DNA of 64,000 nucleotides from DASQPR01 sp963727415 (lineage in GTDB: Bacteria; Actinomycetota; Actinomycetes; Mycobacteriales; Micromonosporaceae): NCBI GenBank assembly GCA_963727415.1, contig CAVSGF010000002.1:868001-932000 (forward strand), in the 5' to 3' direction. Below, piece by piece: positions 34,881 to 45,819 of the stretch. Below the pieces are notes generated by a model. The model saw nothing but the letters and a program-made list of their open reading frames with translations, was not told where the DNA came from and did no database searches. Both the position numbers and the translations under genes were made by a program. Within the stretch, counting starts at the first letter, position 1. Each line of letters opens with the position of its first letter.

Positions 34881-36500
34881 GTGGCGGACCATCCCAGGGC
34901 CGGGCAGCCGGCGCAACCGTCGGATCTGGTGGACGTCGACCGGCTGGTGTCGGCGTACTACGCCGATCATCCCGACCCGGACGATCCGGCCCAGCAGGTC
35001 AGCTTCGGTACCTCCGGGCACCGCGGGTCCAGCTTGCGTACTTCGTTCAACGACGACCACATCGTCGCGATCAGCCAGGCGATCTGCGAGTACCGGGCGG
35101 CGCGGGGCACCGACGGTCCGCTGTTTCTGGGCCGGGATCCGCACGGGCTGTCCGAGCCGGCGACCGAGAGCGCGCTTGAGGTGTTCACCGCCAACGGCGT
35201 GACCGTGCTGGCCACCGAGGGATTCACCCCGACACCGGCGCTGTCGCACGCCATCCTCACGTACAACCGGGGGCGCGGTGCCCACCTGGCCGATGGCGTT
35301 GTGGTCACCCCGTCGCACAACCCGCCGGAAGACGGCGGCTTCAAGTACAACCCGCCGCATGGCGGGCCGGCCGACACCGACGCCACCACGTGGATCCAGG
35401 ATCGGGCCAACGAGCTGATCCGCGGTGGTCTGACCGATGTCAAGCGCAGTTCGGCGCCCCGATTCGAGCAGTTCGACTTCATCGGCGGGTACGTCGGTGC
35501 CCTGGAGTCTGCGATCGATATCGCCGCGATCCGGTCGGCGGGCGTGCGCGTCGGTGCCGACCCGCTGGGGGGCGCCGGCGTCGAGTACTGGTCCGAGATC
35601 GCCGCACGTCATCGGCTGGACCTGACGGTGCTGAACACGACCACCGATCCGACCTGGCGATTCATGACTCTGGACTGGGATGGCAAGATCCGCAGCGACT
35701 GCTCGTCGCCGTACGCGATGGCGTCGCTGATCGCCGGCCGGGACCGGTTCCAGATCACCACCGGAAACGATGCCGACGCCGACCGGCACGGCATCGTGAC
35801 GCCCGATGCCGGGCTGATGAATCCGAACCACTTCCTGTCGGTGGCGATCTCGTACCTGTTCGCGCACCGGTCGGACTGGCCGTCGTCGGCCGCGGTCGGC
35901 AAGACCCTGGTGTCGTCTTCGATGATCGACCGGGTGGCCGCCGGCCTGGGCCGGACGCTGCTGGAGGTTCCGGTCGGCTTCAAGTGGTTCGTGCCCGGGT
36001 TGCGCGACGGCTCGGTCGGATTCGGCGGCGAGGAGAGCGCCGGGGCATCGTTCCTGCGGCGCGACGGTGGTGTCTGGACCACCGACAAGGACGGCATCCT
36101 GCTGTGCTTGCTGGCCTCGGAGATCACCGCGGTGACCGGTCGAACCCCAAGCGAGCTGTACCGGGACCTCACCCAGCGCTACGGCCAGCCCGCGTACGCC
36201 CGTATCGATCAGCCGGCCACCCGCGAGGAAAAGGCGAAGCTGGCCCGGCTGTCGCCGCGGCAGGTAAGCGCGTCGACGCTGGCCGGTGAGCCGATCACCG
36301 CCGCGCTGACGTCCGCGCCCGGAAACGGCGCTCCGATCGGCGGGCTCAAGGTGAGCACGGACAGCGCCTGGTTCGCCGCCCGCCCGTCGGGTACCGAGGA
36401 CGTGTACAAGATCTACGCCGAGTCGTTCAAGGGGCCGGACCATCTGGCCCGGGTTCAGGACGGCGCGCGCGAGGTGATCGCGGCGGCGCTGGAGGGCTGA
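34881..36500 (+). CDS. pgm: Phosphoglucomutase (alpha-D-glucose phosphate-specific)
   Basis: 539 residues, intact. GTG at 34881 has GGAGG eight bases upstream, inside the end of glgC. Phosphoserine loop TPSHNPPEDGG, metal loop GNDADADRHG, sugar-binding GEESAGAS and phosphate-binding RPSGTEDVYKIY, in the order of the alpha-phosphohexomutases. It interconverts glucose-6- and glucose-1-phosphate and thus feeds both GlgC and the dTDP-glucose synthase of the neighbouring cluster. Two bases separate it from glgC, so they form one operon. Confidence 0.95.
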   Translation: MADHPRAGQPAQPSDLVDVDRLVSAYYADHPDPDDPAQQVSFGTSGHRGSSLRTSFNDDHIVAISQAICEYRAARGTDGPLFLGRDPHGLSEPATESALEVFTANGVTVLATEGFTPTPALSHAILTYNRGRGAHLADGVVVTPSHNPPEDGGFKYNPPHGGPADTDATTWIQDRANELIRGGLTDVKRSSAPRFEQFDFIGGYVGALESAIDIAAIRSAGVRVGADPLGGAGVEYWSEIAARHRLDLTVLNTTTDPTWRFMTLDWDGKIRSDCSSPYAMASLIAGRDRFQITTGNDADADRHGIVTPDAGLMNPNHFLSVAISYLFAHRSDWPSSAAVGKTLVSSSMIDRVAAGLGRTLLEVPVGFKWFVPGLRDGSVGFGGEESAGASFLRRDGGVWTTDKDGILLCLLASEITAVTGRTPSELYRDLTQRYGQPAYARIDQPATREEKAKLARLSPRQVSASTLAGEPITAALTSAPGNGAPIGGLKVSTDSAWFAARPSGTEDVYKIYAESFKGPDHLARVQDGAREVIAAALEG

Positions 36501-36547
36501 ACCCGGAATGGTCGGCGGCGCGAGCGGCTTCGGCGCCGGCGGGCGGG

Positions 36548-39184
<2,637 letters not shown>

Positions 39185-39360
39185 GATCTCCCCACTCGAC
39201 GGCCGCCGGACTTCAGCGCCCTATTTTGACCAAGACCGCTGGACAAAGCCAGTTGCGGTTCATCCTTGTCGCACCATACGAGTTTCTGATCACATTTTGG
39301 GCAGCGGGTGGGACGGTTCTCGGCCGGCACTTTCCATCACGCCGTCGATGTCCGCCTTGC

Positions 39361-39400
39361 CCTGGTCCGTTGTCCCTGGTCCGTTGTCCCTGGTCCGCCC
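39361..39400. repeat. 14-bp tandem repeat, about 2.8 copies
   Basis: CCTGGTCCGTTGTC at 39361 and 39375, then a partial copy, in the divergent region between the glucosidase and debranching enzyme genes. Confidence 0.85.
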
Positions 39401-39463
39401 TGGGTCGCCGGGCGGAACTGCTCGTCCGGTCCGCGCCGGGGCGCCGCTCGCCCGGCCGGACGC

Positions 39464-39528
39464 GGGAAAGGGAGCGGGGAAAGGGAGCGGGGAAAGGGAG
39501 CGGGGAAAGGGAGCGGGGAAAGGGAGCC
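39464..39528 (+). repeat. 13-bp polypurine tandem repeat, five copies
   Basis: GGGAAAGGGAGCG at 39464, 39477, 39490, 39503 and 39516 (last copy one base different), followed by GGGGAAAG and, 15-20 bases on, the ATG of the debranching enzyme. Every copy contains Shine-Dalgarno-like GGGAG, and the array would lie in the 5' untranslated region. Confidence 0.92.
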
Positions 39529-39551
39529 GGGGAAAGATGCAAGACTGAGTT

Positions 39552-41453
39552 ATGCCCCGGCCCATCTCGTTCGGAACCCAGGTTTGTGGCGACCTCGATG
39601 CCGGCAGCAAGCGGGAGTGGCTGCTCCCGGACGGGCTCGGCGGGTATGCCATGGGAACCGTCTGTGGCCTGCGCACCCGCCGCTACCACGCGCTTCTGGG
39701 AGTGGCCGGAGACCATCCGGGTGCCCGGAATGTCGGCTTGATTTCACTTGATCCGGTGGTCCGGCTGGAGTCCGGCCAGGAGTACCGGCTCGGCGTGCAC
39801 GAGTGGACCTCCGGCTCGGTCGCGCCCGCAGGGCACACCATGCTTGAGCGTTTCGATCTGGTTGCCGGCCTGCCGGTGTGGCGGTTCCGGATCGGCGACG
39901 TGGTGATAGAGCGCACCTATGCGATGGCACCCGGCTCGAACTGCCTCGGGGCCGTGTACCGGCTGCTGTCGGGCGGCCCGGTGGGCCTGTCGGTGGAGGC
40001 GTTGTGCACGTGGCGGGACGCTCACGGCGAGCGCCATGACACCGGCCGGCCACTGGACTGCGTGCACCACCCGGACGGCGTGGTGGTCGAGAACGCCTAC
40101 CGGCTGGCCGGCCCCGGCTGGCACCCGGGTGGCCAGTGGTACGAGGGCGCTCACCTGCGAGAAGAGGCGAATCGGGGACTCGGCGCCGATGAGGACATCT
40201 ATCTGGCGGGCGCGTTCGCGGCCACCCTCGCGACCGGCCAGACGCTGGAGATCACCGCCTGGTCCGGTGCGCTCAGCGAGCCGCAGCCGCCCGCGTCGGT
40301 GCTGATTGAGAGGGCCCGGGCCCGGCGCGCGGCGATCATTGCCACGGCCGCCGCGCCGGACGACGTCACGGCGGCGCTCGCCCTGGCGGCGGATCACTTC
40401 GTGGTACGCCGCGCCTCCGGCCGCCCGGACGTGGTCGCCGGATACCCATGGTTCGGTGCCTGGTCACGCGACACGATGACCTCGTACGAGGGTCTGTTCC
40501 TGGCGACCAACCGGTTCGACGAGGGTCGCGAGCTACTACGGGGCTATGCGGCCACGCTCTCCGACGGCATGCTCGCCAACACCGCCGACACCGGAGCGCT
40601 TGAGTACAACACCATCGACGCCACCATGTGGTTCCTGCACGCGGTGGGCCGACACGTGGAACGTACCGGCGATCTTGATCTGGCCGCCGACCTGGCCCCG
40701 GAGTTGCAGGCGATCGTGGCGGCTCACCTGGCCGGCGTTCGCCACGGCATCCGAGTCGACCCGGTCGATGGGCTGCTCACCGGCGGTGCGCCCGGGCTGG
40801 CGCTCACCTGGATGGACGCCCGGACCGGCGGCATGGTGGTGACCCCACGGGTGGGAAAGCCGGTCGAGGTGAACGCACTGTGGATCAACGGGCTGGCGGT
40901 GATCGCGGCGCTCGGTGCCAAGCTGGGGCAGGAGGTGCCGGACGTCGTGGCGTTGCACGACCGGGCCCGGGCATCGTTTCAGAAGCGATTTCCGAACGGC
41001 GTGGCCGGGTTGTTCGACGTCGTTGACGGCCCAGGCGGCGACGACGCCAAGGTACGGCCGAACCAGATGCTGGCGTACTCGCTGCCGTTCGCGCCCATGG
41101 ACGGCGAGGCACCCGGGCTGCCGCGGCTGGTCACGCCGCTCGGCATGCGCACGCTGGACCCGGCCGACCCGGCATACCTTGGCCGTCACCGGGGCGACCA
41201 GACCCAACGCGACCGGGCATACCACCAGGGCACGGTGTGGCCGTGGTTGATCGGCCCGTACGTCGATGCCCGCCGCCGGAGCGGGCCGGTTGACGTGTCC
41301 GAGGTGACCGCCGGGCTGGTCGCGCACCTTGGCGAGTACGGCCTCGGGTCGGTGTCCGAGACCGCCGACGGCGACGCCCCGCACACCGGCACCGGGTGCC
41401 CGTTCCAGGCCTGGTCGGTGGCCGAGATGCTGCGGGTTCTGCGGTCCGCCTGA
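39552..41453 (+). CDS. Glycogen debranching enzyme (amylo-alpha-1,6-glucosidase, GH133)
   Basis: 633 residues, intact. An N-terminal domain (REWLLPDGLGGYAMGTVCG, TRRYHALL) typical of archaeal/bacterial GDE N-terminal domains is followed by an (alpha/alpha)6 barrel with AGYPWFGAWSRDTM (catalytic-region Asp), LEYNTIDATMWFLHA and YHQGTVWPWLIGPY. It hydrolyses alpha-1,6 branch stubs. The ATG at 39552 lacks a well-spaced ribosome-binding site because the purine-rich repeats lie about 20 bases away. It is divergent from the glucosidase gene and faces the SDR gene across a terminator. Confidence 0.9.
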   Translation: MPRPISFGTQVCGDLDAGSKREWLLPDGLGGYAMGTVCGLRTRRYHALLGVAGDHPGARNVGLISLDPVVRLESGQEYRLGVHEWTSGSVAPAGHTMLERFDLVAGLPVWRFRIGDVVIERTYAMAPGSNCLGAVYRLLSGGPVGLSVEALCTWRDAHGERHDTGRPLDCVHHPDGVVVENAYRLAGPGWHPGGQWYEGAHLREEANRGLGADEDIYLAGAFAATLATGQTLEITAWSGALSEPQPPASVLIERARARRAAIIATAAAPDDVTAALALAADHFVVRRASGRPDVVAGYPWFGAWSRDTMTSYEGLFLATNRFDEGRELLRGYAATLSDGMLANTADTGALEYNTIDATMWFLHAVGRHVERTGDLDLAADLAPELQAIVAAHLAGVRHGIRVDPVDGLLTGGAPGLALTWMDARTGGMVVTPRVGKPVEVNALWINGLAVIAALGAKLGQEVPDVVALHDRARASFQKRFPNGVAGLFDVVDGPGGDDAKVRPNQMLAYSLPFAPMDGEAPGLPRLVTPLGMRTLDPADPAYLGRHRGDQTQRDRAYHQGTVWPWLIGPYVDARRRSGPVDVSEVTAGLVAHLGEYGLGSVSETADGDAPHTGTGCPFQAWSVAEMLRVLRSA

Positions 41454-41463
41454 GGCTGCGCGG

Positions 41464-41484
41464 CCGGCCCGGCGGCCGGGCCGG
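41464..41484. terminator. Bidirectional terminator hairpin
   Basis: CCGGCCCGG / CCGGGCCGG, a perfect 9-bp stem with a CGG loop, between convergent stops at 41453 (+) and 41486 (-). Confidence 0.75.
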
Positions 41485-41485
41485 G

Positions 41486-42319
41486 TCAGGCGGACCGGGG
41501 CATGCCGGTTCCACGCCGGATCACCGCGTCGTACGCCCGGTCCGGCAGCACCCGCCGCGTCCAGATCAACGGCCGGGCGCCCGCACCGACCACGTACCGC
41601 GGCTTCGGCCGGGCGGCGGTGACAGCGCGGCCGATTGTCCGGGCCACCACCTCCGGTGACGACGGCCGGGCCAGTCCGCCCTCGGCGGTCAGCGTGCGCG
41701 CCATTGCGGTGGCCTGCCCGGCGTACGGGCCGGAACCGGACGTTTCGCGCAGGTTGCCCGCCGCGATCGCGCCCCACTCCGTCTTGATCGCGCCGGGTTC
41801 CACGATGATGATGTCCACGCCCAGGGGCTTGACCTCAAGGCGGGCGCAATCGCTGAGCGCCTCAAGGGCGAACTTCGTGGCGTGGTACCAGCCTCCCATC
41901 GGCGTGTAGATCTTGCCGCCCATCGAGGTGACGTTGACGATCCGGCCGGACCGCCGGGTCCGCATGCCGGGCAGGACCAGCTGCATGAGGCGGGCGGCGC
42001 CGAACACGTTGACCTCGAACTGGGCGCGCGCCTCGTCCAGCGCGACCTCCTCCACGGCGCCGTATGACCCGTACCCGGCGTTGTTGACCAGCACGTCGAT
42101 CCGGCCGGAGTCGGCCTCGACGCGCTCGATGCCGCTGGTCATCGAGGCGTCGTCGGTGACGTCCATGGCCAGCGGCCGGACGCCGGGCGCGGTGACCCGG
42201 TCGATGCGGCGGGCGGCGCCGTAGACCGTGTAGCCGAGACTGGCCAGCCGCGACGCGGTGGCGAGCCCGATACCGGACGAGGCGCCGGTGACGAGGGCGA
42301 CTTTGCTGGTTGCGGCCAT
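41486..42319 (-). CDS. Short-chain dehydrogenase/reductase
   Basis: 277 residues from the ATG at 42319 (AAGGAG five bases upstream; the frame is open further but begins to match only here). TGASSGIG, NNAGYGS, catalytic Ser in VTSMGGK and WYHATK (YxxxK), then PGAIKTEW. A classical SDR; substrate unknown. It is divergent from a TetR gene, and such SDR/TetR pairs are usually regulator and target. Confidence 0.9.
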   Translation of the reverse strand: MAATSKVALVTGASSGIGLATASRLASLGYTVYGAARRIDRVTAPGVRPLAMDVTDDASMTSGIERVEADSGRIDVLVNNAGYGSYGAVEEVALDEARAQFEVNVFGAARLMQLVLPGMRTRRSGRIVNVTSMGGKIYTPMGGWYHATKFALEALSDCARLEVKPLGVDIIIVEPGAIKTEWGAIAAGNLRETSGSGPYAGQATAMARTLTAEGGLARPSSPEVVARTIGRAVTAARPKPRYVVGAGARPLIWTRRVLPDRAYDAVIRRGTGMPRSA

Positions 42320-42344
42320 GATGCTCCTTGTGGGTTCGTCGGAT

Positions 42345-42405
42345 CCTGGTTTGGTCGAGTCCTGGTTTGGTCGAGTCCTGTTTGGTCGAATCCGGGTTTG
42401 ACGGT
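42345..42405. repeat. 16-bp tandem repeat, about four copies
   Basis: CCTGGTTTGGTCGAGT at 42345 and 42361, a copy with one deletion at 42377-42391, and a decayed copy to 42405. It occupies the 5' region of the SDR gene. Confidence 0.88.
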
Positions 42406-42447
42406 CCTCGTTGATCGATTCCGGCGGCGGGTCCGGTCGAATCAACA

Positions 42448-42475
42448 TGAACTATGGTTCAGCTTAACCTGAACC
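42448..42475. promoter_or_regulatory. TetR-type operator, overlapping dyads
   Basis: A perfect dyad GGTTCAG (42456-42462) / CTGAACC (42469-42475) with a 6-base spacer. A third half-site TGAAC at 42448-42452 makes a second, overlapping dyad with GGTTCA. It lies between the divergent SDR and TetR genes, ~40 bp before the TetR start. Confidence 0.7.
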
Positions 42476-42513
42476 TGGATTCCGATTACCCCGGGGTCCA
42501 CGTTCCGGTCAGA

Positions 42514-43110
42514 ATGGCTGCTATGACCTCCAGTACGCCGACCTCCGGTACGCCGACCTCCGGTACACGGCAGACACGTGCGGACGCGGTCCGGAACCGG
42601 CAGAAGATCATGGCGGCCGCTCGTGCGCTGGTCACCCGGCATGGCCCGGAGGTAGGCATGGACGCGATCGCGCGCGCGGCCGGAGTGGCGGTCGGCACCC
42701 TCTACCGGAACTTCCCGACCAAGCATGATCTGGTCCAGGCGGTGGTGGTCGAGCGGGCCGAGACGATGGTCGGCGACCTGGACGCGACCGTGGCGCGGGT
42801 GCGCGCCGGCGCCGATGTCCGTGCCGAGATCGCCGGACTGGCGGCCCGGGTGGTCGAATCGGTCGCGGATGATGCCGCGGTCAAGGCGGCCGCGCAGCGC
42901 CTCGGTGGGGCCGATTACGCCGAGCCGGAGCGGCGGGCATACGCCGCTCTCGACTGCCTGGTGGAGATCGGCCACCGGGATGGCTGCCTCCGCTCCGGGG
43001 TCACCGCCGCCGACTTCGGGCTGCTGGTCACCACCGCCCCGGCCGACCAGCCGAAGGCGGTACGGGACCGGTGGCTGGCCATCTTCCTGGCCGGGGTGAT
43101 GGCGCCGTGA
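42514..43110 (+). CDS. TetR-family transcriptional regulator
   Basis: 198 residues from the ATG at 42514 (another at 42523). After a Ser/Thr/Pro N-terminus made of a 15-bp DNA repeat (TPTSG units) comes the TetR helix-turn-helix: RQKIMAAARALVTRHG ... MDAIARAAGVAVGTLYRNFPTKHDL. The C-terminal ligand domain is of the SbtR/TetR_C_33-like kind. It probably represses itself and the divergent SDR gene through the GGTTCAG dyad. Confidence 0.92.
   Translation: MAAMTSSTPTSGTPTSGTRQTRADAVRNRQKIMAAARALVTRHGPEVGMDAIARAAGVAVGTLYRNFPTKHDLVQAVVVERAETMVGDLDATVARVRAGADVRAEIAGLAARVVESVADDAAVKAAAQRLGGADYAEPERRAYAALDCLVEIGHRDGCLRSGVTAADFGLLVTTAPADQPKAVRDRWLAIFLAGVMAP
42526..42570 (+). repeat. 15-bp tandem repeat in the TetR N-terminus
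   Basis: Three units (ACCTCCAGTACGCCG, ACCTCCGGTACGCCG, ACCTCCGGTACACGG), in frame, encoding T-S-x-T-P units. Confidence 0.9.
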
Positions 43111-43122
43111 TCACCGGCCGCC

Positions 43123-44262
43123 TCAGGCCCACCGCACCTCGACCGGATGGCCCAGATAGCGGGCGTACCCGGCGAACGCGTCGGTAACCCGGGCGCGCGG
43201 CACCCGGCCGAACGGGGTCAGGGTGACGACCGTGCCGGAACTCCTGGAAGTCCGTTTCCAGATGGCGATCACCTCGCCGCGCAGGACCACGGTCGGCGCG
43301 AACATCCCGTTGTTGCCCGGCACCACGGCGGCCAGCCGCTGCGGGGTCGCCATCAGCGAGCGGTCCTTGAAGCCGAGCAGGTATTCGTCGAAACCCGGCA
43401 GTACCACGATCTCGTCGCGACCGGAAGCGACGTCCAGCACGGTAGGGCGCACCAGCATGTCGACGTCGTTTACCCGTACCGTGGCGAGATCGTGCGCGGC
43501 GATGCCGCGCCGCGCATCGGCCAGGGTGAGTCCGGTCCAGCCGGCGAAGTCGCGCTCCGAAGCCGGGCCGTGGCTGGCGAAGTAACGCCCGGCGAGGATG
43601 GCCAGCGCCTCGTCGCGGTCCGGCTGATGGTGGGCGGTGACCCAGTCGTCGAGCAGCGCGAACGTCTGCTCCCGGCCGACGTGCGGCGCGATGCACGTGA
43701 CGCCGTGCAGGCTGGCGCTCATCAGGAGGTGGTAGCCGCGCTGCCCGGTGGTGTCGATCCCGGCCTTGTCCAGCAGATCCAGGGCTTGCCGCCGGGTCAG
43801 CCGGCGACCACCGGACAACCCGGCGCCGAGCACGTCCAGCGCGGTCGTGAACACGGTGTCGTCGATGCCGAGGTCGGCGCGTCTCTTGCCCAGCGCGGCC
43901 CAGACTCGCTTCCCGGTGAGGTCCAGCATCCATCGGGCGTCACGCGACGGTACGAAGTGGATGGTGCCGCGCATCGGCCAGGTTCGCAGCACCGCCGCCT
44001 GCTCTATCTCGGCCTCGATGGCGGCCCGGTCCAGGTGCGGCAGGCGAACTCCCAGCGACCACAGCCCGCTCGCGATGTCCTGGGCCTGCATGGCGCCGAA
44101 CCACTCGACCACACCGGCCACGCCGGCCGGGCGGAGCGCACCGGCCGGTTGTCCGCCTGCCGGTTGCTCGCCGGTCACTTGCTCACCCGCCAGCAGCAGG
44201 CTGGTCATCCGGATGGCGCGGGCGGCGCCAGCGGTGAGGTCCACATAGGCGAGACTAACCAC
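43123..44262 (-). CDS. AlkZ/YcaQ-like winged-helix DNA-binding protein
   Basis: 379 residues. Winged-helix DNA-binding domain protein (HTH_42 family). An N-terminal GAMQAQD segment near residue 60 has the Gln-x-Gln catalytic motif known from AlkZ (azinomycin self-resistance glycosylase) and its paralogues; later blocks RGTIHFVPSRDARWML and PGFDEYLLGFKDRS with a C-terminal FGRVPRARV are also family-like. AlkZ-type enzymes excise bulky alkylated bases or unhook interstrand crosslinks. Many actinomycetes carry such paralogues outside clusters, so a link to the cluster 17 kb away is only a possibility. Confidence 0.82.
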   Translation of the reverse strand: MVSLAYVDLTAGAARAIRMTSLLLAGEQVTGEQPAGGQPAGALRPAGVAGVVEWFGAMQAQDIASGLWSLGVRLPHLDRAAIEAEIEQAAVLRTWPMRGTIHFVPSRDARWMLDLTGKRVWAALGKRRADLGIDDTVFTTALDVLGAGLSGGRRLTRRQALDLLDKAGIDTTGQRGYHLLMSASLHGVTCIAPHVGREQTFALLDDWVTAHHQPDRDEALAILAGRYFASHGPASERDFAGWTGLTLADARRGIAAHDLATVRVNDVDMLVRPTVLDVASGRDEIVVLPGFDEYLLGFKDRSLMATPQRLAAVVPGNNGMFAPTVVLRGEVIAIWKRTSRSSGTVVTLTPFGRVPRARVTDAFAGYARYLGHPVEVRWA

Positions 44263-44268
44263 TGTCGG

Positions 44269-45081
44269 CTAATCACTGTCGCCGAGCCCGCTCGCGGCGG
44301 CCCGGGCGTTGTCCCGGTGACCGGCCAGCCGGACGCCGAACCCACGGGTGGCCAGCGTGATCAGCACCGGTCCGGGGGTGGTCAGCCGGGCCACGCGATC
44401 CTGGCAGAGCCGCTCCAGCCGGTCCAGCGCCGCCCGGTACGCCGCCGCTCCGTCACGGCGGGCCCGGTTCAGCACGATCGCGTTGTCCCACACCTTGGCC
44501 CGGGACTCGGCGAGGAGCCGACGCGTCGCCGCCTGGTTCGCCGGACGCATCATCCGGTCGATCAGCCGTACCCGGGACACCGCTCGCAACGCGACATCCT
44601 CCGCATCGATCTGCTCGTGCAGTACCCGGTCCAGGCGCTCATGATCGCGATGGCGGGCCGCCAGGACCCCGGGGTCGTCGAACTCGTCCGGTGTGATCAC
44701 CTGGAGCAGGGCTTGCGGCAGGTCGTAGTTGATATGTGCGTTCATTCCGAGCAGTACGTGCCGCACCGGCTCCAGCGCCGGCCGGCCCGGGGGACCGCCG
44801 GCGGCCCGGAACGCCACCCGCCACGGCCCGGGCACCGGGGCTCCGGCCCGATCCCGATCGAGCGCGTCCAGGTAGTAGCCGGCGAACACCACGTCCCACC
44901 GGCGCATCCAGCCGGCATCGAGGAAGCCGCCGGCGTCGATATCGGCGGCCACGGTGATCGTGGTCCGCAGGTATGTGCCGTGGAAGAACCGCTTCGGGTC
45001 GCTCGCCGCGGTCATCGCTTCGAGTTGCCGCCGCATACCGGCGATCAGCTCCCCGATGGCGGCGCGGCCGTCGTCGCTCAC
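44269..45081 (-). CDS. DUF5995 family protein
   Basis: 270 residues from the GTG at 45081. The conserved segments FFHGTYLRTT and LLGMNAHINYDLPQAL match my recollection of DUF5995 proteins. The central part is helical with many Arg/Asp residues. Function is not known. It ends seven bases before the AlkZ-like gene starts (44262) on the same strand, so the two are probably co-transcribed. Confidence 0.65.
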   Translation of the reverse strand: MSDDGRAAIGELIAGMRRQLEAMTAASDPKRFFHGTYLRTTITVAADIDAGGFLDAGWMRRWDVVFAGYYLDALDRDRAGAPVPGPWRVAFRAAGGPPGRPALEPVRHVLLGMNAHINYDLPQALLQVITPDEFDDPGVLAARHRDHERLDRVLHEQIDAEDVALRAVSRVRLIDRMMRPANQAATRRLLAESRAKVWDNAIVLNRARRDGAAAYRAALDRLERLCQDRVARLTTPGPVLITLATRGFGVRLAGHRDNARAAASGLGDSD

Positions 45082-45115
45082 CGTCCGGGCTTCTCGATGG
45101 TCGCCTGCCGGGCCA

Positions 45116-45715
45116 TCACCAACCGCGGGCACGCCACTCGGGCAGCGACGGCCGCTCGGCGCCAAGCGTCGATGCGCGCCCGTGGCCGGGGTAGAACCTG
45201 GTCTCGTCGGGCAGCCGGTCGAACAGCTTGTGCTCGACGTCATTGATGAGGGACGCGAACTTCGCCTCATCCCCCCAGGTGCCGCCCACGCCGCCGGGAA
45301 ACAGGCTGTCTCCGGTCCACAGCAGTGGCGGGCCGTCCGGGTCGCGGTAGAGCAGCGTGATCGATCCCGGGGTATGCCCGACGATGTGGATCACTTCGAG
45401 TTCGGTCTCGCCGACCCGAATGACGTCGCCGTCGGACACCGTCGCGGTGACCACCGGGATCTCGTCGGCGTCGGCCGGATGCGCCAGCGACCGGGCCCCG
45501 GTGGCGGCGACCACCTCGGTCAGCGCTCCCCAGTGGTCGGGGTGCTGATGGGTGGTCACCACCGTGTCGAGGCGATCGTCTCCGATCCAGGCAAGCAGCC
45601 GGTCCGGCTCGGCCGCAGCGTCGATCAGCAGCCGGGATCCGGTTTCGGTGCACCGCAGCAGGTAAGCGTTGTTGTCCATGCCGCCGACCGAGATCGACGA
45701 GAACTCCAGAGTCAT
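45116..45715 (-). CDS. MBL-fold metallo-hydrolase
   Basis: 199 residues. Metal motif THQHPDHWG (HxHxDH), IVGHTPGS, TGDSLFPGG and FYPGHGRAS are the glyoxalase II-like order of a binuclear metallo-beta-lactamase fold. Probably cleaves a thioester or similar small substrate. Its neighbour is a mycothiol-dependent isomerase-family protein, so a mycothiol conjugate is a reasonable guess. Confidence 0.9.
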   Translation of the reverse strand: MTLEFSSISVGGMDNNAYLLRCTETGSRLLIDAAAEPDRLLAWIGDDRLDTVVTTHQHPDHWGALTEVVAATGARSLAHPADADEIPVVTATVSDGDVIRVGETELEVIHIVGHTPGSITLLYRDPDGPPLLWTGDSLFPGGVGGTWGDEAKFASLINDVEHKLFDRLPDETRFYPGHGRASTLGAERPSLPEWRARGW

Positions 45716-45742
45716 GACGCCTCACTTCAGGTATCCCGTTGG

Positions 45743-45769
45743 CCGCTGAGTCCGCTGAGTCCGCTGAGT
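45743..45769. repeat. 9-bp tandem repeat, three copies
   Basis: CCGCTGAGT at 45743, 45752 and 45761, followed by a partial copy, between two minus-strand genes. Confidence 0.85.
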
Positions 45770-45819
45770 CCGCAGCATCTATCCGATGTGCCCCGAGCGC
45801 CGGAGCACCTGGCGCGCCG

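Noticed and set aside
39190..39330. Minus-strand frame with a CPKC-like pair that looks like a small zinc ribbon upstream of the glucosidase.
   Set aside because: It runs into the glucosidase gene in a different frame, covers the promoter region and has no conserved second Cys pair.
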